A stretch of 64,000 nucleotides of DNA from the NCBI GenBank assembly GCA_950295325.1, contig OX485804.1, positions 68,734,033 to 68,798,032 of the forward strand, written 5' to 3'. Made by a program: the position numbers and the translations under genes. This DNA is from Polytrichum commune (lineage: Eukaryota > Streptophyta > Polytrichopsida > Polytrichales > Polytrichaceae). The stretch's first letter is position 1. Each line of letters starts with the position of its first letter. Positions 38,276 to 50,164 of this stretch are shown here, one piece after another. Below the pieces are notes generated by a model. That model was not told the origin of the DNA, did not search any database, and saw only the letters and a list, made by a program, of their open reading frames with translations.

Positions 38276-38695
38276 TAGTGACAACACAAGGTACATGTCA
38301 CATGTACCTTACATTGAACATGTGCAAATTAAATCGCTCTTTTTATTTCGTAAAAATTGTTGTGAGCAGATTTGCAAGCCACATCTTCGACACATTTACA
38401 AGAAGTGAAGACAAGTGAAGCCCAAGAAAAGACAAGAGAATGGTCAAACTTGATTTTTTTTTTCTTAAACTGTCATTTTTGGACATGTATTAAAAAAAAA
38501 CAGCACATTCACTTTTTGGTGCATGATCATTCTTCTTGATCCACATTCGGTTTACACCTATTGAGGGGCCCAAGACTTTGAAAACTGATTTTTTAAGAAG
38601 TGGAACCATGGAAGTCAGACCATGAACTCGGACCATTGAAAAAAGGCCCTCTTCCATGGTCCGCCTTCATGGTCCATAGTGTAAACCGGCCCTAA

Positions 38696-40320
38696 GAGGA
38701 TCTGCGTGGTTGCAGAACTCCAGCGGCCTTTACCATATTCTCTCGTTCTCTCTCTCTCTCTCGCTCTCTCTCAAAATCCTCTTCCACAACATGCACATCA
38801 CGTTTCTCTCCACACAGAAAGCTTTTCCGATCCATACACAGATCATGCGGACTAAGTTACGGCATTGATCATCTCCCACTGTCGCCCGGGCTAGCATCTC
38901 AGCTCACCCTCGCCGGACCAAGTTGAGCATCCTCACGTCTCATGCACATGTGCTGCTGTCTGCTGCTGCAGGCTGGTCATCTGCACAAAGTTGCTCCTGC
39001 TCCTAATGATCATGGTGGCGATGCTGCTGCACGCCGGATTTACCTTTTTTCTATTTTGTGACGTTTTATTGGTAAGTTGGGGTGGTGGAGGTAGCTAGCT
39101 AGCTAGAGGGCACTGCTAGGGTGTCTCAACTCACCAGCATCCTCATCAGCATCAGTATCAGTAGCAGGATCAGGGCGTTGGTTGTAGGGGCTGGCCGGAA
39201 CTGAAAATGAACCCATTCAATGACATATATGTATATAAACTCCTTTCTGATGTCAGCCAAGCGTGCGGGAACAGGTTGGTGGTTCGTTCGTGAGTGCGTG
39301 CAGGTCGGTCGATGCATCATGGGCCCATCATGGCTGGTGATGAGAGGGGTTACTGAGCTTCCGACGATGATGGTGATGTTGATGAGAAAGGTTGACATGT
39401 TGTTGTTGTTGTTGCTGTAGTAGGGCGGATGATGGTACAGTATGATGTTGTGTGATGATGTTACAAGTATGAGTTACAGTAGGCAGTCATGTGGGGATTT
39501 GCAAGGGTAGGGCGTTAGGGGCGTGAAACTCCTGAGTGGAGGTTTGTGAGGGGAGTGGAAGGTTATGGCTGCAGTGAGACTTGCGAGATGGATTCACCAG
39601 CCGAAGTGATATCTTGGTTTCTTGACTGCAACATTTTGTAAGACGGCGGTAAGTCGAGCACGGCCCCCAAGCATCCGAACTTCAGTCTTCCTCCACAAGG
39701 AGAGTGTGTCGAGTAGAGTAGAGTTTTTCGATTAAGCAATCTGCCAAGTCTGTGGAAAGTTATGATATCGTAGGGAGTTGTAGTATTTTTATATGAGTTT
39801 CCTTCGAAAATCATCAAATGTGATGCAATTCTGAAATCGTGCGTTGCTTTCTTCGAGTGCGATCCCTCCTATAAGGGAGAAGGAAAAGGGTATTATTACC
39901 CATCGATGTTACTTTGTGTTGTGAGGCGGACATGTGTCCCCATTTTTGTTGAAGGGAATAGTCCTTGCGATGTCAGTAGGGGTTGCGAGGGGGAAATTGA
40001 ACAATTCTTGATTAATATCAGCTTTGGGAGGGACGACGACGTGCGATTGCGTTGTTCTGAAGTGGCAATGACGATGCATGGGCATGCTTGGGTGTCGAGA
40101 TAGACTCTTGAACGCCCCAATGCTGTGTGACTTAGGTTCGTAACGAGACTTGAGTGTCCTGGACTTGCAATAGGTGTCGAGCGGAATTTGTGGCTTCATT
40201 TTGTTTCCTTCTCTTGCGAACAGTTGTCGTATTCCACTTCTGGAATTTTCTGGCAATTCGTCAGAATGTCAGGCCAACTGGTCAAATCCGATTACAAATC
40301 TTGAAAGCGGGGGAATACAT
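38696..40320. other. GC-balanced region upstream of GT92, no gene recognised
   Basis: A CT-rich run (CTCTCTCTCTCTCTCGCTCTCTCTC) at about 38,745-38,772 resembles the pyrimidine patch of plant promoters or leaders. Open stretches of 60-115 codons occur on both strands (for example minus 39,909-40,256) without a recognisable domain. It may include the promoter or an untranslated first exon of the GT92 gene. That is inference only. Confidence 0.3.
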
Positions 40321-40486
40321 ACACAAGGAGCATTTGGGAAATTCCCGCATGGGAAAAGGGATGGTTTTCCCACTGTGAATATTCCCACTTTGACATAATG
40401 CCCTCCTTTTGAAAGGAATTCTTACGTTTTTCCCGCACACAAGAGGGAATTGTGCCAAGAGGGAATGTTGTGAATCGCCCTTGTGA
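40321..40486. repeat. small element with CACAAGG ends
   Basis: The left end CACAAGGAGCATT and the inverted right end CACAAGGGCGATT are similar, and both are followed by GGGAA/TTCCC words. The right 43 bp recur at 9729-9772. No clear target duplication. Confidence 0.45.
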
Positions 40487-41489
40487 TATTTGCTACCTAA
40501 ATCCTACCTCAACGATTCTGGAATGTCGTGCAGTGCGCAGGATTCTTTGTCAGCAGTAGTGTTTGTGGGAAGATTGTCCTTCTGAAGATGTCTTAGACTT
40601 ATTATTGTGGATCCTTCTTAGTATCTCTTTCGGAGGGTCTCTTTCTTATGCTGACCATGCGGTGGTCCTTCTGTCAGTCACTTCTGCTTTTCATGCGTAA
40701 GTGTTTTCTAAGCTGAAACTTTTGCTCAGGCTATATATGGCGACAGCAGGTGTGAGAAACATATTAGGGTTAAGTATTTATCTACTTTTTTTGCTTCTTG
40801 AGTTTCCATCCCAACATAGCCCTTCCTCTTGCCAGGAGGGTCGCTAATGAGACTCTCCACAATCTCCTGATGGGAGAATGTCAATGGGAGTCTCAAACCG
40901 AAACTTGTAAGATCAGAGGTAGACTCTGCCAATACCGTCTCGTCAACCCCTGAGTCACTTTAAGAAACTATTTTAAGATTGACTATATTTTAGACGATTA
41001 TCATGAGCAATCAAAAGGGGATGCCATCAAATGGAAGTATGCGTTAACTGAATGAGTTCGTAAGCACAAGTTATAAAGGTTCAAGGTTTTATTGGTGGAG
41101 GATACAAAACCATCACAAGAGCCTGATGTTAAGGTGGTCGGCATTCTCGAAATCAATATGTACGTAGACTGTGCAAGATCTTAGCTGGATGTTGGTTTTG
41201 GATAGGGTAATGGTTTTCACCTGCTCTCCCTTAGACCGGTCTGTACCATCAAATATGAGATGAAAATATTTGCAGTTTGGTGTAGGGATTCTAACAAAAT
41301 CTTGGAATTGATGATGGGACAGGAAACGAATTCCAGTGGCAGGAGGAATAATAGACTCACCTGGTGTCAATGCACTTTCAGAAGCCTTAAAGTTACAAAC
41401 CCTCAAGGAGCTGTCCCCATCCGGGCACACCCCCATATGTAGATTTGTGTAGGGTGCAGGAACAACCGAAATCACTCACTCATGCAAAA
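40487..41489. pseudogene. coding-like debris upstream of GT92, strand uncertain
   Basis: On the plus strand 41,327-41,452 reads GVNALSEALKLQTLKEL, which fits one ribonuclease-inhibitor-type leucine-rich repeat. On the minus strand 41,113-41,475 is open for 120 codons without an ATG, and 40,726-40,956 is also open. Stops surround all of them. Either strand could carry an old exon. I cannot decide which. Confidence 0.25.
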
Positions 41490-41492
41490 TTA

Positions 41493-41867
41493 AGTTGTGT
41501 GGGTGTTATTCGGTTCGTATTTCTTGTTCTCCATCTTGTATTTATCAGATTTACATCTTAAAACTTGTGCTGCAATAGCAAATCTATGATGCAACATCTA
41601 CAAAAACCAGATTGAAAATAGGACCTCCACTGATTTGATTATGGTTATCAGAGGTGCATGTTTGTTGATTCCTCAACTGAATACATAGGTCCTCCCAATT
41701 GTGTTCACTATTGTGTGTGTAGTTAATAATAATTTGAAGACGTAACTAGTCCAATGTCTTTCGAACATGTGTCTTTATGGCGTTTCTTTTCTGATCCTCA
41801 CTTAAACACACACAAATCAAATATAGGTGCCTGATTAAGAAAAGTAATTGAATAACACCCGCATACC
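41493..41867. mobile_element. Tourist-like MITE (GGTGTTATT family), copy directly upstream of GT92
   Basis: 375 bp with inverted ends around GGGTGTTATT / AATAACACCC. TTA flanks at 41490-41492 and 41868-41870. It aligns along its length with the copy in GT92 intron 2 (44,314-44,694). It ends 30 bp before the ATG of GT92, so it must form part of the 5' leader, a leader intron, or the promoter. Confidence 0.8.
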
Positions 41868-41897
41868 TTAGAGAAGGGTGGGGCAAGGCGAGCCGCC

Positions 41898-44800
41898 ATG
41901 AAGAGCTTACAGAGTTGGGCAGTGGATGAAAAGGCATTACATCAACTGAAGCAAGTGGGGAAGATGACCAATGCGAGAGAAATTGTCCGGGTGGCCTTGT
42001 TGTCACTCGTCCTGGCCATGTTGCTTCAGATCCCCCTTTCAGGTTTCTTATTCCGATTCCTCTCTACTAAACCAGCTGGCCGGGACATTTCCAGCTTACT
42101 TGGCATGCATAAATTACATGACACAGCTCTCGCGTCATTTACAGAACCAGCCACCTCCGAATGTCAGAAACCTGTCCTAATTCAAGGCTCCAAGAGTGTG
42201 GTGACCAAGCAACGGGTGTTCCAACCCACGTCCACTCCCCACCATGCTTTTGTCAAGTTCAGCTCATACCGTGTCTCGCTCAACACAATCTATGTGGTGG
42301 GCATTTCCTCCCATGTGGTAAGGCAATGGGACCACTGGAATGTTGTGCACACGTGTGAATGGCATCCCTCAAATGGAAGTGAACCCATGGTGGTCTACAC
42401 AGACCCAGCGCACTTTGTTGCGACAAATGCCACCATAATTTACATCCAGTTTGATGAAAATGGGATGACATATGTTCCCGCTACTGTGAACTGCACGTTT
42501 AACCAAAATGTAGGCGAGGATGGTCGCGGGGGCCTGCTTGTGCTGCGAGTCTCATTAACCTACCATCGGTGGGATCAAAACGTTCCCACAGTTGTTATGG
42601 AGGAACGGAGCGGCGACATCAAGTACCTCATCAATCCACCCAAACAGGTACTAATGTAAAACTCTTACAAAGCTCCTAGGAAAGGACTTAGAAATTAACC
42701 GCCAATAAGACTATGGGAGGAGTATGTTGTGCCTTAGATGGATGCTTTTCTCTGTGCACCCACTTCTTGTAGGGTGAAATACACAATAAGTGCAAGATGA
42801 TTAGCGAATCCAAATTGTACCCGTAGCCATTTGATTTTTGGAGCTCATATGAATTTCCTATTCATTACCAAAGTGATGATTCAGGTGCTCATTAAGTGGT
42901 CACATAGGGCCCTCTAATCATGTCGACCGTTGAGCCTAGAATGGTTAGCATATTTTGAGCCTGTAATCCAATTCCTTTTGAACACATCTCTGTTTGGTGC
43001 CAGCACCTAACCACATAGTATCACTCAAATATAGGTGTCTAAATTATTGTTGTGTTTAATTTGGGCACATCTAACTAGTTTGAGCTCCCTTAGCAGGCGG
43101 GAGAAATTCATACTGGGGTTGAGAAGGGTACCAAGGGAGGTTGTGTTTGTGGAAGTTGTTGTACCAATCGAGACCTTATTTACTGAGGGTTGCTGATAAC
43201 TCTAGCGAGAAGACTGTCTGCTTTTGAGAAATTTGTTCATCGTTTAAATCTCCAGCTAGTTGTGTTGTTTCTTTGTTGGCTTGTGCATGTTTGATATGTT
43301 GTGAGATGGAAATGAGGATCTCTGGTATTCACGGGATGTTGCCAACGTGGGAATACATGTATAGATGTATGATGTGGAGGGTGGGATGGGGTGAATGATG
43401 ATGGTTATAGTTGGGGAGTGGACGTCCTTATGAATGGCTATAGCAAGGCAAAAACTGATGTACCCATCAAGCAGAGTAATTCCTTTGAGCTGGTATTTAA
43501 TTATCTTCAATGTGGTATTTATTCTGCAGAAGCCATTTAAGTATGCGTTCTGCGGGCCGCCCATGCATGGAACAGTGCCAGCAGCCTGGATTAGGGCATG
43601 GCTCATATACCATAACTACATCTGGGGAGGCGAAGCACATTTCTTTTTCTACAATGTGGGAGGACTGAAGGACAAGGACAGAGCACTGTTCAAAGATTTC
43701 CTGGATGCTGGTATCCTCAGCATTGAAGATTTGACAAGCCCTGATATCCACTCTGACTTCCCAATGTGGTATTTCCACCAACTGTTGTACATCAACGACT
43801 GCTTGCACAGATCTCGACCAATTGCAGATTTCGCCTTCTTCACTGATTTTGATGAATATCTTCAGGTTAGCAACCCCTACCACTAGCTCTGAGCTCGAAA
43901 ACGTTTTCAGAATGTTAGCTGCAATTAATCTCTCCATCAAGGTATTATACTTCTAGTACAGACTCATCCCACCACAGGAAGCTCAGCTCAAATCACAAAC
44001 CTCTAAACTTACATATTTTATGTGCATCCAAACATATCAAACTGGAGTACAACATTAAATCAATGCCCAACAAACATAGAACTTCAATTTTTAATCTTCT
44101 GTTACTACACTTTATCCCCGAAACACCAAAACAGTAAATTTATGAGATAAACGATCGATGTTGAATGAAGCATTAGCTAAACATTGAGTTAGCACTGAAA
44201 AGACATCAAACTCAAAAAGCTATGCATCAACACTGTTACAACACTAAACTCTAGTCGCCTGCATTTTGAGATGTGTGGGGCTCACTCAATGTTCAGAAAC
44301 ATCGCATTGATTAGGTATGTGGGTGTTATTCGGTTTGCTTTTCATGTCTTCCAACTTCTTCCGATTAGATTTACAGAATGAAACTTGGATTGCATTAGCA
44401 AATCTGTGATCGATGAACCATAAGCAAGAATCAGATTGAAAATTGGACCTCCCCTGATTTAAGTTATGATTATCAGAAGTACATGTTTGTTGATTCCTAA
44501 AGTGAACACATATGTCCTGTCAATTGTGTTCATTATTGAGTATGGAGCAGTTAATCAAATTTGAAGACGCAGTCCAATCTGTCTTTTACATTTGTCTTTA
44601 TGATGTTTTTTCTTCGATCCTCACCTAACCACACACCCACCAAACAAATATAAGTGTCTGATCAACAGAAGTGACGAAATAACACCCGCATACCTTATTC
44701 TACACATGACTTGTTTACAGATTCGACTTCCAGATACCATTGAGGGTCTCCTGGAGAGGAATAAAGACACCCCCTGGATTACATTCGGCAGCATACCTGC

Positions 44801-45218
44801 GGATTTCCATCATTGCCGGGAGCCATCCAGGACGGAATCTGAGGAGTTCCCGGCAGAACGGATGCTTTGGCATGACAGGAATCCCGAATGCGGCCATGCC
44901 GACGAAGACCAGTGGACATGCGTGGCTGCGCAGGGTCGCCGCAAATACGTTGCCAACACACGGCTCGTGCACGCAGGCGGTGTGCACAAAGCAGCCCTAC
45001 CCATGGAAGGTGGCATCAACATGAACGCCTCTGAAGCTCGAATGATTCACTTCCACGGTGCCCTGTCTCCGCGGAACCTCGTCTGCGACCAACCTGTAGC
45101 AGCCAATGACTTCGAATCAATCGGACATATGGAACGAGATGAAGCCATCTCAAATATTTTTGCCAAGGCTAAGCAGTTCACCATCAAACCCAAGAATGTA
45201 CATTTATTGGAACACTAA
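41898..45218 (+). CDS. glycosyltransferase family 92 protein (galactan synthase-like)
   Basis: Three exons, 41898-42647, 43530-43865 and 44721-45218, join in phase 0 (donors CAG|GTACTA and CAG|GTTAGC; acceptors TCTGCAG and TTTACAG) to give 527 residues. ATG 41898 has a strong context (GCCGCCATGA). A short basic N-terminus and one hydrophobic segment (about residues 30-51) give a type II Golgi topology. The lumenal part has NGS, NAT and NCT glycosylation sequons. Exon 2 starts the GT92 core (FCGPPMHG, residues 257-264; YINDCLHRSRP; then the metal/sugar-nucleotide DxD-type motif TDFDEY, 355-360). Exon 3 carries HAGGVHK and IHFHG. Plant GT92 members (GALS) add beta-1,4-galactose to pectic galactan. 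The exact substrate here is inferred. No breaks seen, so it is probably functional. MITEs lie just upstream and in both introns. Confidence 0.92.
42970..43045. repeat. partial MITE fragment in GT92 intron 1
   Basis: The stretch around TCAAATATAGGTGTCTAA resembles the right-hand third of the 41,493-41,867 MITE (GAACAY...CTCAC/ACCTAAcCACA...CAAATATAGGTG). Decayed and truncated. Confidence 0.4.
44314..44694. mobile_element. Tourist-like MITE (GGTGTTATT family) in GT92 intron 2
   Basis: 381 bp. The ends GGTATGTGGGTGTTATT and, inverted, GGTATGCGGGTGTTATT differ at one position. TTA flanks at 44311-44313 and 44695-44697. Best-preserved copy of the family. It ends 26 bp before the exon 3 boundary, so the branch point and pyrimidine tract of intron 2 lie at or inside its edge. 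Confidence 0.87.
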
Positions 45219-45224
45219 TTAAGT

Positions 45225-46150
45225 TAATTAGCAGGGAGGAGAACTCGTGTGAAGATGTTGTGTGTTGTCAATTTAGGAGTAGATCTAGTTACATCTGACT
45301 CTTTTACAAAGGACTGGAAGATAGGCATTTTGAACAGCATATATTTGATAGACTGACAATCAGACTCGGTGAGCTCTCAGTAACATAGTATAGCAAATTA
45401 CAGTGTTAATGATAACCACATGCAAAATGTGTTAACAGAATCTAATTTCCTTCTACCCACCACAATAATCGAGCTTGAAGGGATCAATAGACGGAACAGT
45501 TGTGTCAACAATTTTTTTTTTTTTTCTGTTATTTTTTGAGACAGAAGGCCAAAAAGCCAACGCCATTGTGTCAACATTCCTATGTCAAGGATCATTCCTA
45601 TGCTTGAAGGGGGAACCAGAAGAGTTGAGCCACCATTCAAAGATCCAGGAACAAACAAGAAACACAAATTCAAATTCTCAAAACGTTTTGTTTTGTTTTT
45701 ACACAAAATAAATAAGTCCAGTCCTGCTGATGAATTCCATCAGTAGTTATTAGCTAGGCAGGAGGACCTTGTGTGAAGATGTTGTGTTGTCAAAAGCTTG
45801 TACCTATATAGTACCTGTTTTATTTGTGTAAGACAACTTCAAAATCTGTACCTCTATAGTTACCAACTGACTCTTTTACAAACCAGTATGTAGTACTCCT
45901 AGATAGGCATTGAGAACAGTATATATTGATCTGACAACCACTAAGTAGGACAAATGGCACATGATTAACCCCATCCACAGTCTGTCAACCAAAATCATTC
46001 TTTCTACCTACCTCAATCAAGCTGGAGGAATGGACAGAGGAGTTGAAGCTGAGCCGTCAATCAAGTCCCTTATCCATGAAGAAACAAGAACCACAGATCC
46101 ACAAGCCCAAAACATTTCATGCGCTGTTTTTTTGCGCTTTTAGCATCCAT
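45225..46150 (+). repeat. degenerate tandem duplication in GT92 3' flank
   Basis: 45,230-45,690 and 45,750-46,130 match in order (TGTGTGAAGATGTTGTG, CTGACTCTTTTACAAA, AGATAGGCATT, CAGTATATATT, GGACAGAGGAGTTGA-like block, AACAAGAA). Copy 1 has an extra T-rich insert near 45,512. The duplication may include the 3' untranslated region of GT92. Confidence 0.6.
45707..45712 (+). terminator. possible polyadenylation signal of GT92
   Basis: AATAAA about 490 bp after the stop codon, followed by AATAAG. Plant signals are loose, so this is only a candidate. Confidence 0.25.
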
Positions 46151-46430
46151 TCATTTTACACTGGGAGTAATTTGGATAAACTGATGCTCCTTTGTGAATT
46201 GCTGAATCTTTCATAACAACAACACAGTCAAAATCTGTTGCTGTCCAAGAGGTCCAGCAAGTTATTTAGGATCCTGTAGTTTCCTGTTGCAGGTCAATTA
46301 AAATGGTAGAAAAGTTTGCAGGGTTATCATATTGTCCAACTGGTCATCCTCAAGGCTCATGATGCCCATTAGATACATCACTTTGTTTGAAGGAATTTAA
46401 ATGTTACTTGCCACACATCAATTGGCGTGC

Positions 46431-46583
46431 ATAACATTACTCAACACATAACTCTCATTCCGTGGGTCCTTAGAATATAACAACGAGATGCTCGAAAAGT
46501 TGCGTTGGGAGATTCAGATTCAGACTGAACGCACAACAACCCATTATTATATTTTAAGGGCCCACGTCAAGGAGTAATGTTAT
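46431..46583. repeat. small MITE, ATAACATTACTC ends, copy 2
   Basis: CATAACATTACTC at the left and GAGTAATGTTATG at the right are inverted copies, with GTGGGTCC / GGGCCCAC pairing inside. Same family as 33,472-33,620. Confidence 0.55.
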
Positions 46584-46619
46584 GTGTACATTGAGGTGTG
46601 CTTTGATATTGGCGTTGGC

Positions 46620-47565
46620 GAGGGATGACCTTCAAGTTTGGTTATGAGGAAGAGGATATGGCGAACTTTCATCAATTTACACATGGGTTTGAGCTTATAA
46701 CATTGTGGTATCATACCTTATAATATATCATTGAACCATCATCTTTGGAGTATGCAGTGAAGCATTCTAGAACTAGACTATGGCACTACTTTGCCATCAT
46801 GTATATCAAGTGCATAATTTATAGGGTAAAGGCATTGGTCCTTGTGCCAACCATTCACATGTAAGTACACCTCTCACATCTATTGCTATGGGCTGAAAGT
46901 TAGCGTGGGTAGAAAATACCGTGGCCCATTATATTTTATGTGTGGGTTAAGAATTAGGGTGGCTCATGCATCAGTAAATGTTAGATAAATATTTGATTTT
47001 TTGGGTATACTAGTGATATTATATTGATCAACGCATAGTAATTTATGTTTCCATTTTCCTAGTTTTGAAGATATTGTAGAGGGTGCTCTATTTCATCTTT
47101 ACTAGTCCCAAAATGTAACATCCACAAGGGATTAAAGTGGGTCTCAACGAATGTAGGAATGACATGTGGCACATGAATTGGAGAGAAATTTAATTTTTTG
47201 TCGAAATAGAGAGCCCTCTAGTGTACTATTGTATGTTAACATTACAATGGGCCATAATAACATGTGTAAAAGGTGTAACTCGTAAAGGAGGGGAAAGGGG
47301 GGGGGGTGTACATGTGGAATACACAAAGGTGAAGAGGCCAACAAGATACACTTGTAAAGTGGTTAGTAATGTACAAGGATCTTGAATCTATATTCTAAAA
47401 TGAAGACACATGCAGGATGACCTCCAAGTCATGTTTTGAGGAAGAAGATATGTCAAACTTTCACCAATTTACAAATGAGTTTGAACCTTGTTTGAACTTG
47501 AGACATTGTGGCACCATAGTATATGCATTGGCTTGTGTGCCTACTTTTCACATTTAAGTAGCTCC
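46620..47565 (+). repeat. direct repeat pair, ~150-240 bp units
   Basis: 46,625-46,870 and 47,411-47,560 share GATGACCT(T/C)CAAGT, GAGGAAGA.GATATG, AACTTTCA.CAATTTACA and GACATTGTGG-like text in the same order. Unclassified, non-coding. Confidence 0.45.
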
Positions 47566-49733
47566 TAAGGGGAGAAAGGCAGGAGAGTCAAAGTTTCAAT
47601 ACATGGAGAGGTTATAACAAACACTCTTCCTAAAGTGGTTAGCAATGTACGAGTATGCATTCCAAAATGAAAAGGCATGCGGGGGCATTCACGGTTGGGG
47701 TACTACTTTTGGGTGTCTAACGGAAAAAGGACTTTTTTGGATAACTTCACATGCTTGGTATGCTTGGATTTGTATTGTGAAGCATATTTTGGATCATACC
47801 TACCATTCATACTCCATATTGAGTACACCGACAAAGTTAATTTAGAAGGAATAGGGTCATCTAAGATATCATTTTGATTCCTTAAAGGACATTTAGGAGT
47901 GTTGTCTTAATTGTTCACCTTAGGATCAAGGAATGAAAAGGACAAGAATTAGTCGAAACGATCCCAATTTTTTCCCTCACAATCATCGTTCAAGTGTGTA
48001 CCAATAGAACCAAAAATGTATTCAATACCAATTGCCCAACTTTACATGTGGCACCAAACATGGCCAAAAATACATATGTACATGGCCACATGTAAAAGGA
48101 TCGTCTAGTATAAGAATTGGACAAAAAAATTATATGAATGGACACATGACGCTTATGCCAAGGTACCAAGATGCAAAACATGAAATAATTGAACACCAAT
48201 GCACACCTAAATAACAAAAAATGCCATTGATGTCGCCAAATTGTCAATTTTTATTTTGGATTCATGATGCTCTGGAAATCCCGTCACCTTCCCGCTGACG
48301 CTTATCCGAGAAGATCCCGGCCGTTAATTCTCCCCAATTTTTTGGTAATTAATAAAAATACCCTAAACATACCCAAATATTGCGAAGTCCTTAAGTCCTT
48401 TGTCCCAAAAGTAGTACCTCAATTTTGAATGGACCCATGCTCCATTATCTAAGATAGTGACCACTTCATGAAGGGTGTATGTGCTAGGCACCTTCTACGT
48501 TTGGGTTGATGCACTACATTACATAATGCAATGATACGTGTGCATCCCATGTGATACCATCCCCTAACACACTTATGTAAAGCCAACATTGCATATAATA
48601 TTTTCAAAGAATTTTTTGATGTGCATGAATTTGTCATTTTCTTTTGAAATTATGGTACCAAATTCCTTGGTGTAGCACTTCATTCTTAGCTCACAATTCC
48701 ACAAGGGTTTTATGGTTCTCAACAAATGTGATAACAACTTGTGGCAAAAGTCCTTGAGAAGATTACATCCCATGCTTTGCTAAACAACAAAGCAAGGTAA
48801 GTTATGCACAAGATATTTAGGTCTTATATGTCATCTCTTCTCAATCGGACACCTTTGTGAGTGGTATATGGTGAGGAATGGACACTATAAAGACATGTGT
48901 TATGATGAAATTGGATTATGTGCTCATAATGTAGACATCATTCTAGATCCAATAGTGAACACAGTTGAAAAGACCTATGTGATCACTTAAAAAGGATTTT
49001 CACTTGGACCTCTTATAACTTTTGCATCTCAACTTCAATTCAGAAGCTTTCAATGACACTCTACATGATTCCCAATTGCTAACTATGGATGAAACAATTC
49101 CTGATCTAATCCAACAACCAAAAGTGTCTATGAAGCTGGAAGTGCACACAATAGGGCCACATACGTTAGCTACTTGCCTCTTCTGCATAAGCTTATCACT
49201 TTGTGGCTTCAATTCAACTTCAAAATCTGCAGTCAGAAGAACTCTGCAGTGCAAGACAAATTTTAATATCTTCCTTTTTGTCAAAGACTTGCGTCAAGTA
49301 CAACCTGGACCCCGTGACCAGATCCAAGAAATTCAACGAATTGCACTTTCTGATTTCACCAGCATGCCAGTACAAACCGACAAAATTGCTCATGCAAGGG
49401 ACACAAACAAATGGCATCGCAACAAAATGCATACTTCTCTTCGCCTTAGTGATTTTTTTAATCTTATTTCTTTCCAAATTTTCAAGGGAGGAGCATCGGC
49501 TACGATCATTGGAGTGGTGAAGCCGAATATGGATGATCGGACATTTTTATCCAAATTTGTACAATTTCATTCGAAAGTTGGAAATTCATCTTATTTTTAT
49601 GAAAATTTAGGGATTTTTTCTTACAATTATATCCATGAAAAAACATGAAAATTTTGTAGAGGTCGACATCAACTCAATTGCCGAGTGGATGGAAGGGGCA
49701 ATGTATACTAAGAGGACGACATCAACTCAACTT
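47566..49733. other. no gene recognised
   Basis: Non-coding AT-rich sequence. 49,022-49,648 is open on plus (no ATG until 49,085) and 49,000-49,284 on minus, without a recognisable domain on either strand. Possibly an old repeat. Confidence 0.35.
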
Positions 49734-49742
49734 GATGAAATC

Positions 49743-50155
49743 TCGGGGAGTGCACTTAAAGTTAAGACTAGGAATCACGTGAGTGCGTACTTTTGACCCC
49801 CCTATGTATGTACTAAAAAATCATCTAAAATTTGTAAAAAAAATATGAAGTTGTTAAACACAATCTAAAGTTCTTGTTGTATAAATTTCAAAAAATAATC
49901 AATTGTAAATATTTTTAAATTGATTTTTGAAGCAAAAAACAACGTATTTTAGTTCAAACTTCTATCATTTTTTTTAATAAATTTTAAAAACTTTTCGTCC
50001 TGAAATTTATACCAAGTGATAGATATATACGTAATGATTTGGCACTTCAAAAGTCTTAATTTAAAAACTATTTTAAGGCCAAGTATTGTAGGGGGTATGC
50101 CATTAAAATGCACTCACGTGTATTCCTAATCTTAACTTTAAGTGCACTCCCCGGG
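49743..50155. mobile_element. Mutator-like MITE, 413 bp
   Basis: Long terminal inverted repeats of about 42 bp (start GGGGAGTGCACTTAAAG) differ by one substitution and one indel. The 9-bp string GATGAAATC is duplicated at 49734-49742 and 50156-50164. Long TIRs with a 9-bp duplication are the MULE hallmark. AT-rich interior, no ORF. Confidence 0.83.
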
Positions 50156-50164
50156 GATGAAATC

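Larger units (their letters stand above)
36733..38692. mobile_element. PIF/Harbinger-like non-autonomous element, 1960 bp, with nested insertions
   Basis: The terminal repeats are perfect over 23 bp (start GGGCCGGTTTACACTATGG). The flanks are TAA at 36730-36732 and TAA at 38693-38695. The subterminal parts are rich in CCATGG/GGACCA words. No transposase is present. The interior holds a perfect 48-bp inverted repeat, a 44-bp hairpin and a TA-inserting MITE, each listed separately. Confidence 0.8.

Noticed and set aside
9729..40486. Shared 43-bp string at 9729-9772 and 40444-40486 as evidence that the two GC-balanced regions are paralogous genes
   Set aside because: At the second site the string is the right end of a small element with CACAAGG terminal repeats, so the match reflects a repeat and not gene homology.
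41113..41475. 120-codon minus-strand ORF upstream of GT92 as a divergent gene
   Set aside because: It has no ATG, and the plus strand in the same place reads like a leucine-rich repeat. It is kept only as unresolved debris.
49022..49648. 208-codon plus-strand ORF
   Set aside because: It begins at TTG, the opposite strand is also open for half of it, and no domain is visible. Length alone is not enough.
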